Origin: Pseudomonas paeninsulae
Lineage (GTDB): Bacteria > Pseudomonadota > Gammaproteobacteria > Pseudomonadales > Pseudomonadaceae
DNA length: 64,000 nucleotides
NCBI RefSeq assembly: GCF_035621475.1
Contig: NZ_CP141799.1
Span: 1,228,501 to 1,292,500 of the forward strand
Direction: 5' to 3'
In this document: one piece after another, positions 28,030-36,487 of the stretch
Layout: the number at the start of each line of letters is the position of its first letter
How positions within the stretch are numbered: position 1 is the stretch's first letter
Program-made: the position numbers and the translations under genes
Notes under the pieces: model-generated
Seen by the model: the letters and a program-made list of their open reading frames with translations, nothing else
What the model was told of the DNA's origin: nothing
Database searches by the model: none

Positions 28030-30108
28030 TTAGCGACCGGCAGTGGCGGGATCGTCGGGCATCCTGGTCTCGCGGCCCGGCATCTCCCGCTGGGTATGCA
28101 GGAAGAACATGTGCCGCTCGTATTGATCGAGAATGTCGCCGATCACCTGCTCCTTGGTATAACCGGCCAGATCGTAGCCTTGGCCACCCTCGCCAATGTG
28201 TACTTCCTGGCGGTAATAGTGCGAGCCGGCACGGGTCGCGCGCATGGCAAATGCCGGCATGGCACACCGCCGCGGCCAGATCTGGTAGGTGAAATCCTGC
28301 TCGCCGCCCAGGTCCACGTTCAGTTCAAGGTGCTCGTCTTCGCCCGTCACCTCGACGACCTCCACCTTGAAGCCTTTCTCGGCCAGCACCTCATGGATTG
28401 ACTCCATCGCCGGCTTGCCGACCTCGCGCAGGAAACGTTGCACCTGTTCGTGACTAGGGAAGCTCATCGCCCGGGCCAGTCGCTGCCGCCAGTTATGCGC
28501 GCCGCCTTCATCGAGCATGGTGCGTCCAGACAGGTAACCGGCCATGCTGCCGCGAAAACTGTCTTCCTTGAGCCCTTCGATCTTCAAGGCCTTGTACAGC
28601 CCCAGCATCATCAAAAACAGCGTCAGCGCAAAGGGCAGGCCCATGATCACTACGGTGCCTTGCAGCGCGCCGAGGCCGCCGGCCATCAACAAGGCCAGGG
28701 TCAACACACCAATGATCGCGGCCCAGAGCACCCGCATCCAGGCCGGCGCATCGCTGTTAGGGTCGCGCAGCACCGAGGTCAGGTTGGACAACACCAGCGA
28801 GCCGGAGTCGCCCGAGGTGACGAAGAAGACGATGGCCAGAATGGTCACCACCACCGTGGTCAAACCCGCCCAGGGGAAACTCTGCAGAAACAGATAAATC
28901 GACGAGCCCGGATTGTTCATCGCCTGCACACCAAACTCCGCGACGCCGCTACCGGTCATCACCAGATCGAGAGCGCTATTACCCATGATCGACATCCACG
29001 CCATCATGAACGTCAGCGGCAGGATCAGGGTGCCGGCGACAAACTGGCGGATGGTCCGACCGCGGGAAATGCGGGCCAAAAACAATCCCACAAAAGGCCC
29101 CCAGGCGATCCACCAGGCCCAGAAAAATACCGTCCAGGCATTCAACCAGTCGGTTGGCGGATTGAAGGCGTAGGTGTTCAGCGACAGGCTGGCAAAGTGA
29201 CTGATGTAATCACCAACGTTCAACACCAGGGTGTTGAGCAGGAACAGGGTTTTACCGGAGAACAGTACAAACAGCAGCAGTAGCATGGCCAGCAGCATGT
29301 TGAACTCGGACAGGCGGCGAATGCCCTTATCGACCCCGGTTACCGCCGAGATGGCGGAAAACACCACGATCAGCACCGCTAGCACCGCCTGGGTGAGCGT
29401 GCCCTCGGGAACATCGAACATGTAGTTGAGGCCAAAATTGAGCTGAATGATGCCGATGCCCAGGCTGGTCGCGATACCGAAGACCGTACCCAACACGGCG
29501 GCGATATCCACCGTGTGGCCGATGACACCATTGATGCGTTTACCGAAGATCGGGTATAGCGCCGAGCGGATGGTCAGCGGCAGGCCATGTCGATAGCTGA
29601 AGAAGGCCAGCGACATACCGACCAGCGTGTAAACACCCCACCCCGAAACCCCCCAATGCAGGAACGTCAGCTCCATGGCATGGCGAGCGGCTTCGACAGT
29701 ACCGCCTTCACCCACTGGCGGCGCCAAAAATTGCGTCACCGGCTCGGCGATGCAGAAGAACAGCAGATCGATGCCGATGCCCGCGGAGAACAACATGGCC
29801 GCCCAGGTGACCACATTGAAGTCAGGGGTCGAGTGGGCCGGGCCGAGCCTCAGATTACCGAAGCGCGACAGACCAATACAGATGACGAACAGCAAATACG
29901 CCACCACCGAAACGAAATAGAACCAGCCAAAGGTGTCGGATATCCAGGCCAGGATGGTATTGATCACCGCATTGGCCGACTGGGTGAACATCATGGTCCA
30001 GAGGGCAAAGGCCACGATCCCGATGGCAGAGCCATAGAAGACGATCGGATTGATGCGGTCCTTTGGTTCAGCTGGTGTCGCTTGCGTGCTCTCGGATTCG
30101 TTCGACAT
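28030..30108 (-). CDS. betT: BCCT-family choline transporter with cytosolic C-terminal domain
   Basis: This 692-residue sodium- or proton-coupled quaternary-amine importer has 12 helices and the BCCT signature around WAWWIAWGPFVGLFLARISR. The soluble C-terminal extension of about 170 residues (from FRGSMAGYLSG) is typical of BetT-type osmosensing choline carriers. The ATG at 30108 follows GGGAG. It forms an operon with the GMC dehydrogenase, matching uptake with oxidation of choline. Substrate is inferred from family and neighbour. Confidence 0.85.
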   Translation of the reverse strand: MSNESESTQATPAEPKDRINPIVFYGSAIGIVAFALWTMMFTQSANAVINTILAWISDTFGWFYFVSVVAYLLFVICIGLSRFGNLRLGPAHSTPDFNVVTWAAMLFSAGIGIDLLFFCIAEPVTQFLAPPVGEGGTVEAARHAMELTFLHWGVSGWGVYTLVGMSLAFFSYRHGLPLTIRSALYPIFGKRINGVIGHTVDIAAVLGTVFGIATSLGIGIIQLNFGLNYMFDVPEGTLTQAVLAVLIVVFSAISAVTGVDKGIRRLSEFNMLLAMLLLLFVLFSGKTLFLLNTLVLNVGDYISHFASLSLNTYAFNPPTDWLNAWTVFFWAWWIAWGPFVGLFLARISRGRTIRQFVAGTLILPLTFMMAWMSIMGNSALDLVMTGSGVAEFGVQAMNNPGSSIYLFLQSFPWAGLTTVVVTILAIVFFVTSGDSGSLVLSNLTSVLRDPNSDAPAWMRVLWAAIIGVLTLALLMAGGLGALQGTVVIMGLPFALTLFLMMLGLYKALKIEGLKEDSFRGSMAGYLSGRTMLDEGGAHNWRQRLARAMSFPSHEQVQRFLREVGKPAMESIHEVLAEKGFKVEVVEVTGEDEHLELNVDLGGEQDFTYQIWPRRCAMPAFAMRATRAGSHYYRQEVHIGEGGQGYDLAGYTKEQVIGDILDQYERHMFFLHTQREMPGRETRMPDDPATAGR

Positions 30109-30472
30109 GCCAGTCTCCCTAAGCAGCAGCCCGTGCCCTGCAGCCTAGGCATGACCAACGGTTGTCAGGTCAAATCGGCTCACGCTGGCACTCGGAAAAA
30201 CGCCCCGGACGACAGCCCGGTAACAGACCTAACGATAGTCAACATTATCCAGCCATGGCGAATGACTCGCGGGCACGTGCGGGTTGCTTGTACTACTCGC
30301 AGTTAGAAAGCCGGCAAATTTTCGACCCAGAACATGAGCCAAGAGCTTGTGCAGACACGAAGAGCTCGCCCTGCTCAAACCGGGAGCGCCTTAGTCATGT
30401 GACCCACGCTGGCCCTTGGTTGTAAGCCAGCACCTCCCGGCATCGGTGCACAGCATGGGGAAACATGTCGGC
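30109..30472. other. intergenic region upstream of betT
   Basis: No gene is visible. The betT promoter must lie here; no operator is recognised. Confidence 0.35.
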
Positions 30473-30574
30473 TGCGCTTCGTGCAGAAACCAGACAAGGA
30501 CAGCGCATCGCTGGCTGCGCGAATGCGTGCGGGACGTCTGTATGGCGCAGCTCAGCAATCCTGCAGCGCGATAA
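30473..30574 (+). pseudogene. deleted second copy of the LysR gene
   Basis: TGCGCTTCGTGCAGAAACCA onward repeats LysR sequence from about 24937 up to CAGCGC. It then jumps to the LysR 3' end (25403 equivalent) and runs to a TAA at 30572-30574. About 437 bp is lost between two CAGCGC hexamers (24966-24971 and 25403-25408 in the intact gene), leaving one hexamer at 30501-30506. Homology continues to about 30655. The loss is out of frame, and no 5' end exists. Confidence 0.75.
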
Positions 30575-30655
30575 CGAAACCATCGCCTCAGAAGCAATCT
30601 ACCAGGGTGCATCCGGAGTTAGTCCCGGTCACCAATGAGCGGAAACGACCCGGCG
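30501..30655 (+). repeat. direct repeat A' (partner of 25403-25560)
   Basis: This is a diverged copy of the LysR 3' end and downstream flank, in the same orientation, about 5.1 kb from its partner. Confidence 0.75.
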
Positions 30656-30757
30656 GTAGGTGGTCGGTCAACAAGAGCAATACTGTGTGGATGAACTTAT
30701 TAACTATCTGCGTTCCGTGCGTGCATTGGAGAAGCAATCGCAGGTGATCAAACAGCA

Positions 30758-31684
30758 TCAGTCCGTAGAGTTCGAATCCTCCAATGAGGATTTGAACCAT
30801 TCAATTACGGGCCTTATAACCGAGTTTTGTTGGTGGCGTGTGCGGAGGATATATCCGTGATCCTCTCGCAAAACCGTGGGCCCCAACCGCAGTAGCAGTC
30901 CATCATTTACCGCTTGTTCCACCAATGCACCCCACGCGAGCGTGAGTCCTTGGCCTTGTATGGCGGCGTTTAATAACAAGGGATAATTGTTAAAAGTGAA
31001 GCTGCTCTTCTCATCAATGATCCCAAAGCCAGCCGACTCCGCCCACCTTGTCCAATCCAGCCATCGAGGATTGCGTTCATCCATATGCAGCAGCACGACT
31101 GACCCCAAGTCCTTTCGGGTAATAATCTGGCCCAAGCCATGTCGTCTGGCAAACGCTGGACTGCAGACTGGAAAGACTAACTCGGGCGCAAGTGTGATCT
31201 CAGTACCCATATGCGAATTTCGCTTACCGAAGCTGATAGCAATGTCCACATCGTGAAGATTGGAGCTGTCGTGCTGGTCTATCGGCAGCACCTGGAAACG
31301 CAAACCAGGGAAGGTCTCTTTTAGTGTTTGTAGCCGAGGCAGCAACCAGAGGTGTGAAAAACCAAAATTAGCCGCAATCGTGATCAAGGGCACATGATTG
31401 GAGAACCCGGACTGGACGCGCTCTAACGCCGAATGCAGATTCGATAACAAGGGCGAGATGTCGTGATACAGACGCTGGCCGCCTTCGGTGGGCCTGAGTT
31501 GATTGCCGGATCGATCCAGCAACGCACCGCCCACAGACTCCTCCAGGCTCCGTATTTGCTGCGAAATTGCGGGCTGGGTGGTTCCTGTTTCCTTTGCCGC
31601 AGCGGTCATTGAACCCAGCCTTACCGCTGCCTCAAATGCGAGCAACGACTTCATTGCAGGAACCCTTTTTTTCTCGCTGCTCAT
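30758..31684 (-). CDS. LysR-type regulator divergent from the tmpAB-like genes
   Basis: This 308-residue LTTR of the GcvA/AmpR-like branch has the helix-turn-helix FEAAVRLGSMTAAAKETGTTQPAISQQIRSLEE, then an effector domain. It is divergent from the dioxygenase pair and is their likely activator, perhaps responding to the phosphonate substrate. The frame starts at 31684; an ATG at 31654 (MKSLLAFEAAVR) with AGGG 8 nt upstream may be the true start. Its base composition is lower in G+C than the flanking core genes, in common with the tmpAB-like pair. Confidence 0.83.
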   Translation of the reverse strand: MSSEKKRVPAMKSLLAFEAAVRLGSMTAAAKETGTTQPAISQQIRSLEESVGGALLDRSGNQLRPTEGGQRLYHDISPLLSNLHSALERVQSGFSNHVPLITIAANFGFSHLWLLPRLQTLKETFPGLRFQVLPIDQHDSSNLHDVDIAISFGKRNSHMGTEITLAPELVFPVCSPAFARRHGLGQIITRKDLGSVVLLHMDERNPRWLDWTRWAESAGFGIIDEKSSFTFNNYPLLLNAAIQGQGLTLAWGALVEQAVNDGLLLRLGPTVLREDHGYILRTRHQQNSVIRPVIEWFKSSLEDSNSTD

Positions 31685-31864
31685 AAGTTTTTTGCATGCC
31701 CCGCATAAGATTCTAGTACGTATCCCCCAGCCCTGTAGCTGGCTAGTCTTGGGCTCGAACCGACACCCAATACAATAACTGTGCGGTCATCCTCACACAC
31801 AATTTTGTTCGCTGCCACGCCCCAACAAACAACCGTCGATTTAACCGGTACGCGGAGAAAAATC

Positions 31865-31981
31865 ATGCATAAGGCCCTGCTTTGTTTAGCGTTTTCTGGA
31901 CTGACTGTCTCGTCTTTCAGTGCCTTTCCGGCTCGTGATGCCGGGCCACGCATCCCGTGGTCACTTCGATATTTGAGGTAA
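31865..31981 (+). pseudogene. orphan signal-peptide reading frame before tmpA-like gene
   Basis: A 38-codon frame with a strong ribosome binding site (CGGAGAAAAATC before the ATG) encodes a clear Sec signal (MHKALLCLAFSGLTVSSFSA) and then stops after about 18 more residues. It looks like the start of a lost periplasmic binding protein gene. A short exported or leader peptide is the alternative. Confidence 0.45.
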
Positions 31982-32083
31982 CCGGTATTAGAAAAATTCA
32001 TGCTTGGAATACCTATTCGGGGCGTTCCCGGCCACTGCATTTTTTCCAAAAATGGCTGCATACAAACGCGCAGGACACCCGAC

Positions 32084-33211
32084 ATGCAACGCTCAGAACT
32101 GAAATTCCAGCAAACGCCTCCGTCCGTAAAGCTCTTAACTGACTCGAGCGAATTCGACATTCCCGCGTTATGGCTCCGAGAAAAAACTCAGCACGTGGAT
32201 TCAACGGATGCGGTCACGAAACAACGCCTTTTTGACTCCCACCTCATTGATCCTGAGGTCGAATTGGTGAGCCTAGAGAAAATCTCACTTGAATTAGTGC
32301 GCCTAGTGTTCAGTGACGGCCACAGCGCCACTTATTCAACTGCGGTTCTGTTGGCTGAAATCCACGACGATGATCACTGTCCAGAACTCGTCAGTTGGGA
32401 CAGTGGGCTTGATCAACGCTTGGTGCGGCATGATTGGCGTGGGCTCGATAGCGATAGCGCGTTCGAAGCGGCGCTTACAGCGTACTTGAAGTACGGTTTT
32501 ATTATACTAAACAACGTGCCTAACACCCCTGAGCAGGTGCTTGATGTCGGCGCTAAGTTTGGTTATGTAAAGGAAACCAATTTCGGGAAATATTTCGAGG
32601 TCTATTCAAAGCCACTGGCTATTGATCTTGCCTACAGCAGCGTTCGATTAGGCCCGCATACGGATAATCCTTATCGAGACCCGGTGCCTGGGATTCAGCT
32701 ATTGCATTGCCTTGTCAATGAGACAACGGGTGGACTATCCACGTTGGTCGACAGCGTGAAGGTCGTTGATGCACTGATGCGCGAAGACTTGGCTGGTTAC
32801 CTGTTGCTTAAAAACACGCCTGTCCGGTTTCGCTTTGTCGACAAAGGCGTTGAGTTAACAACCCGACGGCCAATGATCAACACCGATGAGGCGGGGAAAA
32901 CATTAGGGGTGCACTACAGTCCTCGTCTCGATAGCTTGCCACTGCTGGGTGAGCGTGACGTGAAAACATTTCACAAAGCTCGCAAGCGACTTGCCGAGTT
33001 GTTCAATCACCCGGACTACGAACTCAAATTCCGTCTGCAAGCCGGTGAGCTGATGCTGTTCGACAACAGTCGAGTCCTGCACGGCCGGACGTGCTACGAC
33101 CCCACCGAAGGACACCGTCACCTGCAAGGGTGCTACATCGATCTAGATGGGCCGCGTGAACGCTTCAGCGAGATCGCTAAACGACTAAAGTCAATCGAGG
33201 AGGCTGCTTAA
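32084..33211 (+). CDS. tmpA: TmpA-like Fe(II)/2-oxoglutarate dioxygenase (gamma-butyrobetaine-hydroxylase family)
   Basis: The 375-residue enzyme has an N-terminal BBOX-type domain (IPALWLREKT) without the usual zinc cysteines, and a TauD-fold domain. Iron ligands are His192 and Asp194 (GPHTDNPYRDP) and His333 (RVLHGRTCYDP); Arg in the last motif would bind 2-oxoglutarate. TmpA hydroxylates 2-(trimethylammonio)ethylphosphonate at C1. The start at 32084 is set by AGGA 8 nt upstream; an in-frame frame to 32000 lacks a site. The next gene, a TmpB-like HD oxygenase, starts 1 bp after the stop. That pairing is the main evidence for the substrate, which could be another quaternary amine. Confidence 0.68.
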   Translation: MQRSELKFQQTPPSVKLLTDSSEFDIPALWLREKTQHVDSTDAVTKQRLFDSHLIDPEVELVSLEKISLELVRLVFSDGHSATYSTAVLLAEIHDDDHCPELVSWDSGLDQRLVRHDWRGLDSDSAFEAALTAYLKYGFIILNNVPNTPEQVLDVGAKFGYVKETNFGKYFEVYSKPLAIDLAYSSVRLGPHTDNPYRDPVPGIQLLHCLVNETTGGLSTLVDSVKVVDALMREDLAGYLLLKNTPVRFRFVDKGVELTTRRPMINTDEAGKTLGVHYSPRLDSLPLLGERDVKTFHKARKRLAELFNHPDYELKFRLQAGELMLFDNSRVLHGRTCYDPTEGHRHLQGCYIDLDGPRERFSEIAKRLKSIEEAA

Positions 33212-33212
33212 G

Positions 33213-33797
33213 ATGCAACAGGTCGATTTTATCCGTATGAAAGATGGGACTTTCGAGGAATATCACTTCCTCGAACATCTTGAGAGTGAATTCAATAAAG
33301 GGCTGGCTGATCGTATTTTGAATGCATTGCAGGGGTTGGCCGGAACGCTTAGCGGCTACAAGGTCAATCGGCTGGAGCACTCGTTACAAACAGCTGCTCG
33401 CGCTGAGGCTGATGGCGCCGATGAGGACATGATCGTTGGGGCTCTCATCCATGACCTGGGTGATGATCTGGCTCCTTACAATCATTCCCAGTACGCCGCC
33501 TCGATTATCCGGCCCTATGTACGCGGAGAGGTCTCGTGGGTGTTGCATCACCACGGGTTGTTTCAAAATTTTTACTATGCGCACCATTTCGGTGGTGATC
33601 CAAATGAGCGAGATCAGTACAGAGATCATCCTTGTTTTCAGCTGTGCGTGGACTTCTGTGAGCGCTGGGATCAGGCGTCTTTCGATCCAGATTACCCCAC
33701 CCCCCCTCTGGAGTATTTCGCTCCTATGCTTAGGCGTATTTTCGCTCGTAAGCCTTTCGCCCCCGAAGTCTTGATGACGGAGTTTTCGTTGGAGTAG
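33213..33797 (+). CDS. tmpB: TmpB-like HD-domain di-iron oxygenase (PhnZ family)
   Basis: TmpB/PhnZ enzymes use a mixed-valent di-iron centre and O2 to split the C-P bond of a 1-hydroxyalkylphosphonate; TmpB yields glycine betaine and phosphate. The 194-residue protein has the HD-type ligands: Y49 and E55-H56 (GYKVNRLEHSLQTA), H80-D81 (ALIHDLGD), H91 (YNHSQYA), His in VLHHHGLFQ and Asp in CERWDQ. The YxxxxxEH substrate/metal segment separates PhnZ-type oxygenases from HD phosphohydrolases. GAGGAGG lies 9 nt before the ATG, 1 bp after tmpA. A terminator follows. Confidence 0.72.
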   Translation: MQQVDFIRMKDGTFEEYHFLEHLESEFNKGLADRILNALQGLAGTLSGYKVNRLEHSLQTAARAEADGADEDMIVGALIHDLGDDLAPYNHSQYAASIIRPYVRGEVSWVLHHHGLFQNFYYAHHFGGDPNERDQYRDHPCFQLCVDFCERWDQASFDPDYPTPPLEYFAPMLRRIFARKPFAPEVLMTEFSLE

Positions 33798-33806
33798 GAG
33801 AGGAGT

Positions 33807-33836
33807 GCTGCTGACAAGTGTGTCGGCAGCGTTTTT
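33807..33836 (+). terminator. intrinsic terminator of the tmpAB-like operon
   Basis: GCTGCTGACA-agtg-TGTCGGCAGC (33807-33830) is a 10-bp stem with one G-U pair, followed by a T5 run, directly after the tmpB stop. Confidence 0.85.
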
Positions 33837-33908
33837 CCGAAGGGCTTCAATTTGTAAGGGCTGCAATTGACTGGCTTAGTCGATGATGGTCGCTCTACTG
33901 ACCCTAAG

Positions 33909-33928
33909 CTGCCGGTGAATACCGGCAG
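33909..33928. other. perfect hairpin in the tmpB/glxA-type intergenic region
   Basis: CTGCCGGT-gaat-ACCGGCAG is followed by ATCGACCCA, a short motif that also flanks MITE copy 2. It looks like part of a Pseudomonas intergenic repeat. Otherwise 33837-34071 shows nothing. Confidence 0.4.
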
Positions 33929-34071
33929 GGATCGACCCAAAGTGAGCATTCGGTAAGAAAAATAATTTTGCCCCCTTTATCTAAGTTGAATGCGTCAACT
34001 ACTGCAGATCCATGGACCCTGTCCACTCTGTACAGCAGCAGAACGCGGCTTTTCCAAACGCGCAAGTCGAT

Positions 34072-35022
34072 TTAGCGTTCCCTAAAGCTCTGCCGGTAAC
34101 GGCTGGGGGAGACACCCAGGCAGCGGCCGAAATGATGGCGCAAGGACACTGGCGAACCGAAACCGGCCAACGCGGCGATGTGGTCTATGGACTGCTCGGT
34201 GCTCTCCAGCAGGCGTTGACTCAGGGCCAGTCGCTCGGCCAGCAGCCAGTCGCCTACCGTGCCCCCGGTGAGTTGACGGAAATGCCGAGTGAAGCTGCGC
34301 CGACTCATCAGCACCTTGTCCGCCAAGCTGTCCAGACTGTGCGCCTGATCTAGATTGGCCCGCACCCAGTCAAGCAGATCGCTGAGGCGGTCATCGCGGG
34401 CCGTCGCTGGCAGCGGCTGCTCGATGAACTGTGCCTGACCGCCCTGGCGATGGGGCGGCACCACCAAGTGCCGCGCCACCCTGTTCGCCGCTTTGGCCCC
34501 ATAGTGCTGACGCAACAGATGCAGGCAGCAATCGATGCCGGCGGCGGTGCCGGCCGAGGTCAATAGCTTGCCATCGTCGACGTAGAGCACGTCGGCATCC
34601 AGATGCACCGCCGGGAAGCGCTCGGCGAACTGCTGCGCCCAGGCCCAGTGGGTGGTGGCCTGGCGGCCATCGAGCAAGCCAGCCTCGGCCAGTACGAAGG
34701 CGCCCAGGCATAGCCCCGCCAACTGAGCGCCGCGCTCATGGGCGGCGACCAGCGCATCGAGTAACGCCTGCGGTGGACGCACGGCCGGGTCGTGCCAGCT
34801 CGGTACTATGATCGTCTGCGCATCACACAAGACCTCCAAACCATGCTCGACGGCCAGCTCGAAACCAGCGGTAGTGCGCAGCCGGCCCGGCTCGGTCGCA
34901 CACACCAACAGCTGGTAGTGGTGCTCGCCGGGCAAGGACTCGCCGAACACCAGGCAAGGCACAGACAAGTGGAACGGGCTGATCTGGTCGAACGCGATCA
35001 CGGCGACGCGATGGGGCTGCAT
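34072..35022 (-). CDS. GlxA-type AraC regulator (DJ-1/PfpI domain plus AraC domain)
   Basis: This 316-residue regulator has an N-terminal glutamine-amidotransferase-like domain (VAVIAFDQISPFHLSVP, GLCLGAFVLAEAGLLDGR) and a C-terminal AraC domain with two helix-turn-helices (LADKVLMSRRSFTRHFRQLT and AALAGFGSPVSLRHHF). GlxA-type regulators often control amine or betaine catabolism in Pseudomonas. The start at 35022 begins the first strand; upstream frame to 35124 overlaps the divergent promoter. It is divergent from a cysteine hydrolase gene, its likely target. Confidence 0.85.
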   Translation of the reverse strand: MQPHRVAVIAFDQISPFHLSVPCLVFGESLPGEHHYQLLVCATEPGRLRTTAGFELAVEHGLEVLCDAQTIIVPSWHDPAVRPPQALLDALVAAHERGAQLAGLCLGAFVLAEAGLLDGRQATTHWAWAQQFAERFPAVHLDADVLYVDDGKLLTSAGTAAGIDCCLHLLRQHYGAKAANRVARHLVVPPHRQGGQAQFIEQPLPATARDDRLSDLLDWVRANLDQAHSLDSLADKVLMSRRSFTRHFRQLTGGTVGDWLLAERLALSQRLLESTEQSIDHIAALAGFGSPVSLRHHFGRCLGVSPSRYRQSFRER

Positions 35023-35142
35023 GGCTGGGGCACTGATAGAGACTTGGCCCGATCTTAGCGCAGTTTGACTATCGGGCCACTCACGGTCGGTGCCGGCGCC
35101 GGAGAACAATCCGTCGCAGCCCACCCACTAAGGAATCGCGAC

Positions 35143-35769
35143 ATGAAGCAACAGCCGAAACGCGCACTGATCGTAATCGACGTGCAGAACGAATACGTCA
35201 GCGGCAACCTGCGTATCGAATACCCGAACATCGAGCTGTCCCTGGGCAACATCGCCAAGGCCATGGACGCCGCCCACGCCGCCAACATTCCGGTAATAGT
35301 GGTGCAGCACTTCGCCGCCGCCGACTCGCCGGTATTCGCCCGCGGCAGCCAGGCCGCCGAGCTACACCCGCTGGTGGCCGAACGGCCGCGCGACCACCTG
35401 ATCCAGAAGGCCATGGCCAGCTCCTTCGTCGGTACCGATCTCGGCCAATGGCTGCGCGAGCATGAGATCGACACCCTGAGCGTGGTCGGCTACATGACCC
35501 AGCACTGCGACGACTCGACCGTGCGCCAGGCCCACCACGAAGGCTGGCAGGTTGAACTGCTGCACGACGCCACCGGCTCGCCGCCCTACCGCAACAACCT
35601 GGGCGCGGCCAGCGCCGAGGAAATCCACCGGGTATTCAGCATCGTCATGCACACCGGCTTCGCCGCAGTGGTCAGCACCGATGAGTGGCTGGCCGCCCTG
35701 GACAGCGGCGAAATCCTGCAATCGGACAACATTTACCTGTCCAACCAGCGCGCCATCCGCGACCGCTGA
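35143..35769 (+). CDS. cysteine hydrolase of the isochorismatase family
   Basis: This 208-residue hydrolase has the Asp-Lys-Cys triad: Asp in VIDVQNEY, Lys in LIQKAMAS, Cys in TQHCDDSTVR. Relatives cleave amides or imides such as N-carbamoyl compounds, nicotinamide and maleamate. The ATG at 35143 follows AGGA. It is divergent from the GlxA-type regulator. The true substrate is unknown; loose linkage to amine metabolism nearby is only suggestive. Confidence 0.8.
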   Translation: MKQQPKRALIVIDVQNEYVSGNLRIEYPNIELSLGNIAKAMDAAHAANIPVIVVQHFAAADSPVFARGSQAAELHPLVAERPRDHLIQKAMASSFVGTDLGQWLREHEIDTLSVVGYMTQHCDDSTVRQAHHEGWQVELLHDATGSPPYRNNLGAASAEEIHRVFSIVMHTGFAAVVSTDEWLAALDSGEILQSDNIYLSNQRAIRDR

Positions 35770-35928
35770 GCCATATCCTCGGGCCGCGCACGTTCCGGGC
35801 GCGGTCTTGCTTCAGCCGGCGAGGCGCCTGACCGGGCCAGCCGCGCCTGCAACGCTTCCAGTTCGGCCGACTCGGCCTTCTAGCTGGCATGGATACCCAG
35901 GCCTTGCCCGGCGAAGCGCGGGATTGCG

Positions 35929-35955
35929 GAAAAGGGGACAAATTTATTTTCGTAT
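35929..35955 (+). repeat. GGGGACAAATTTATTTT motif
   Basis: AAAAGGGGACAAATTTATTT matches, in the opposite orientation, the sequence at 25585-25612. Such motifs recur beside REP-associated remnants in Pseudomonas. The rest of 35770-36042 shows no gene. Confidence 0.4.
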
Positions 35956-36042
35956 CCTATCGTCCGATCCTGATCGATTTCTGGCCATCACTACAGGTCG
36001 CTTCGGGTCGACTACTGTCATTCGTGACTGCCAGCCACCGAC

Positions 36043-36203
36043 CCAGGCGGTGTAAAAACGTTTTTCAGCGCGACTGCTATCCAAAACCAGGCTGAAAATC
36101 ACGCGTCTACGCAAAATCTACATCTGCTCACCTGCCGATAAATTTCAGGTTTAACGTAGACGCGCACACTTCAATTTTGTCGAAGCGTTTTTACACACTC
36201 CGG
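36043..36203. mobile_element. MITE copy 1 (161 bp, diverged)
   Basis: The ends CCAGGCGGTGTAAAAACG and, on the other strand, CCGGAGTGTGTAAAAACG are terminal inverted repeats. Length is exactly that of copies 2 and 3, and the interior aligns with them with many substitutions. It has no coding capacity, so it moves or moved with a transposase supplied elsewhere. Confidence 0.75.
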
Positions 36204-36422
36204 ACCCATAGCTGTCAGTGACGATCGACAGTGATCGGCCAAGAGCGGCCTTTGAGTCCAAGGCGCAGACCGACCAAGCTTGTGCACCACTTCAACAGTA
36301 TCTGTGAGCATCCAGCAGGCTCCGACTTGATCTTCTGCACAGAAGACGATTCAGACGAAGGTATCGAATGGTGAGCTACTAGGGCTTGCCGGGGTTCAAA
36401 GTCGAGTAACCCGTGAAGAACC

Positions 36423-36460
36423 AAAAAAAGCCCCGCACTTCAACCGAAGGCGGGGCTTTT
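36423..36460. terminator. intrinsic terminator of the Fe-alcohol dehydrogenase
   Basis: On the minus strand, GCCCCGCCTT...AAGTGCGGGGC is followed by seven Ts, just after the dehydrogenase stop. The plus strand also ends in T4, so it may work both ways. Confidence 0.88.
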
Positions 36461-36487
36461 GATCTGGCTGGCGTCACTTCACATCGG

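Noticed and set aside
33213..33797. Ordinary HD phosphohydrolase
   Set aside because: The Tyr and Glu-His segment and the partner dioxygenase match PhnZ/TmpB oxygenases better, though assay is needed.
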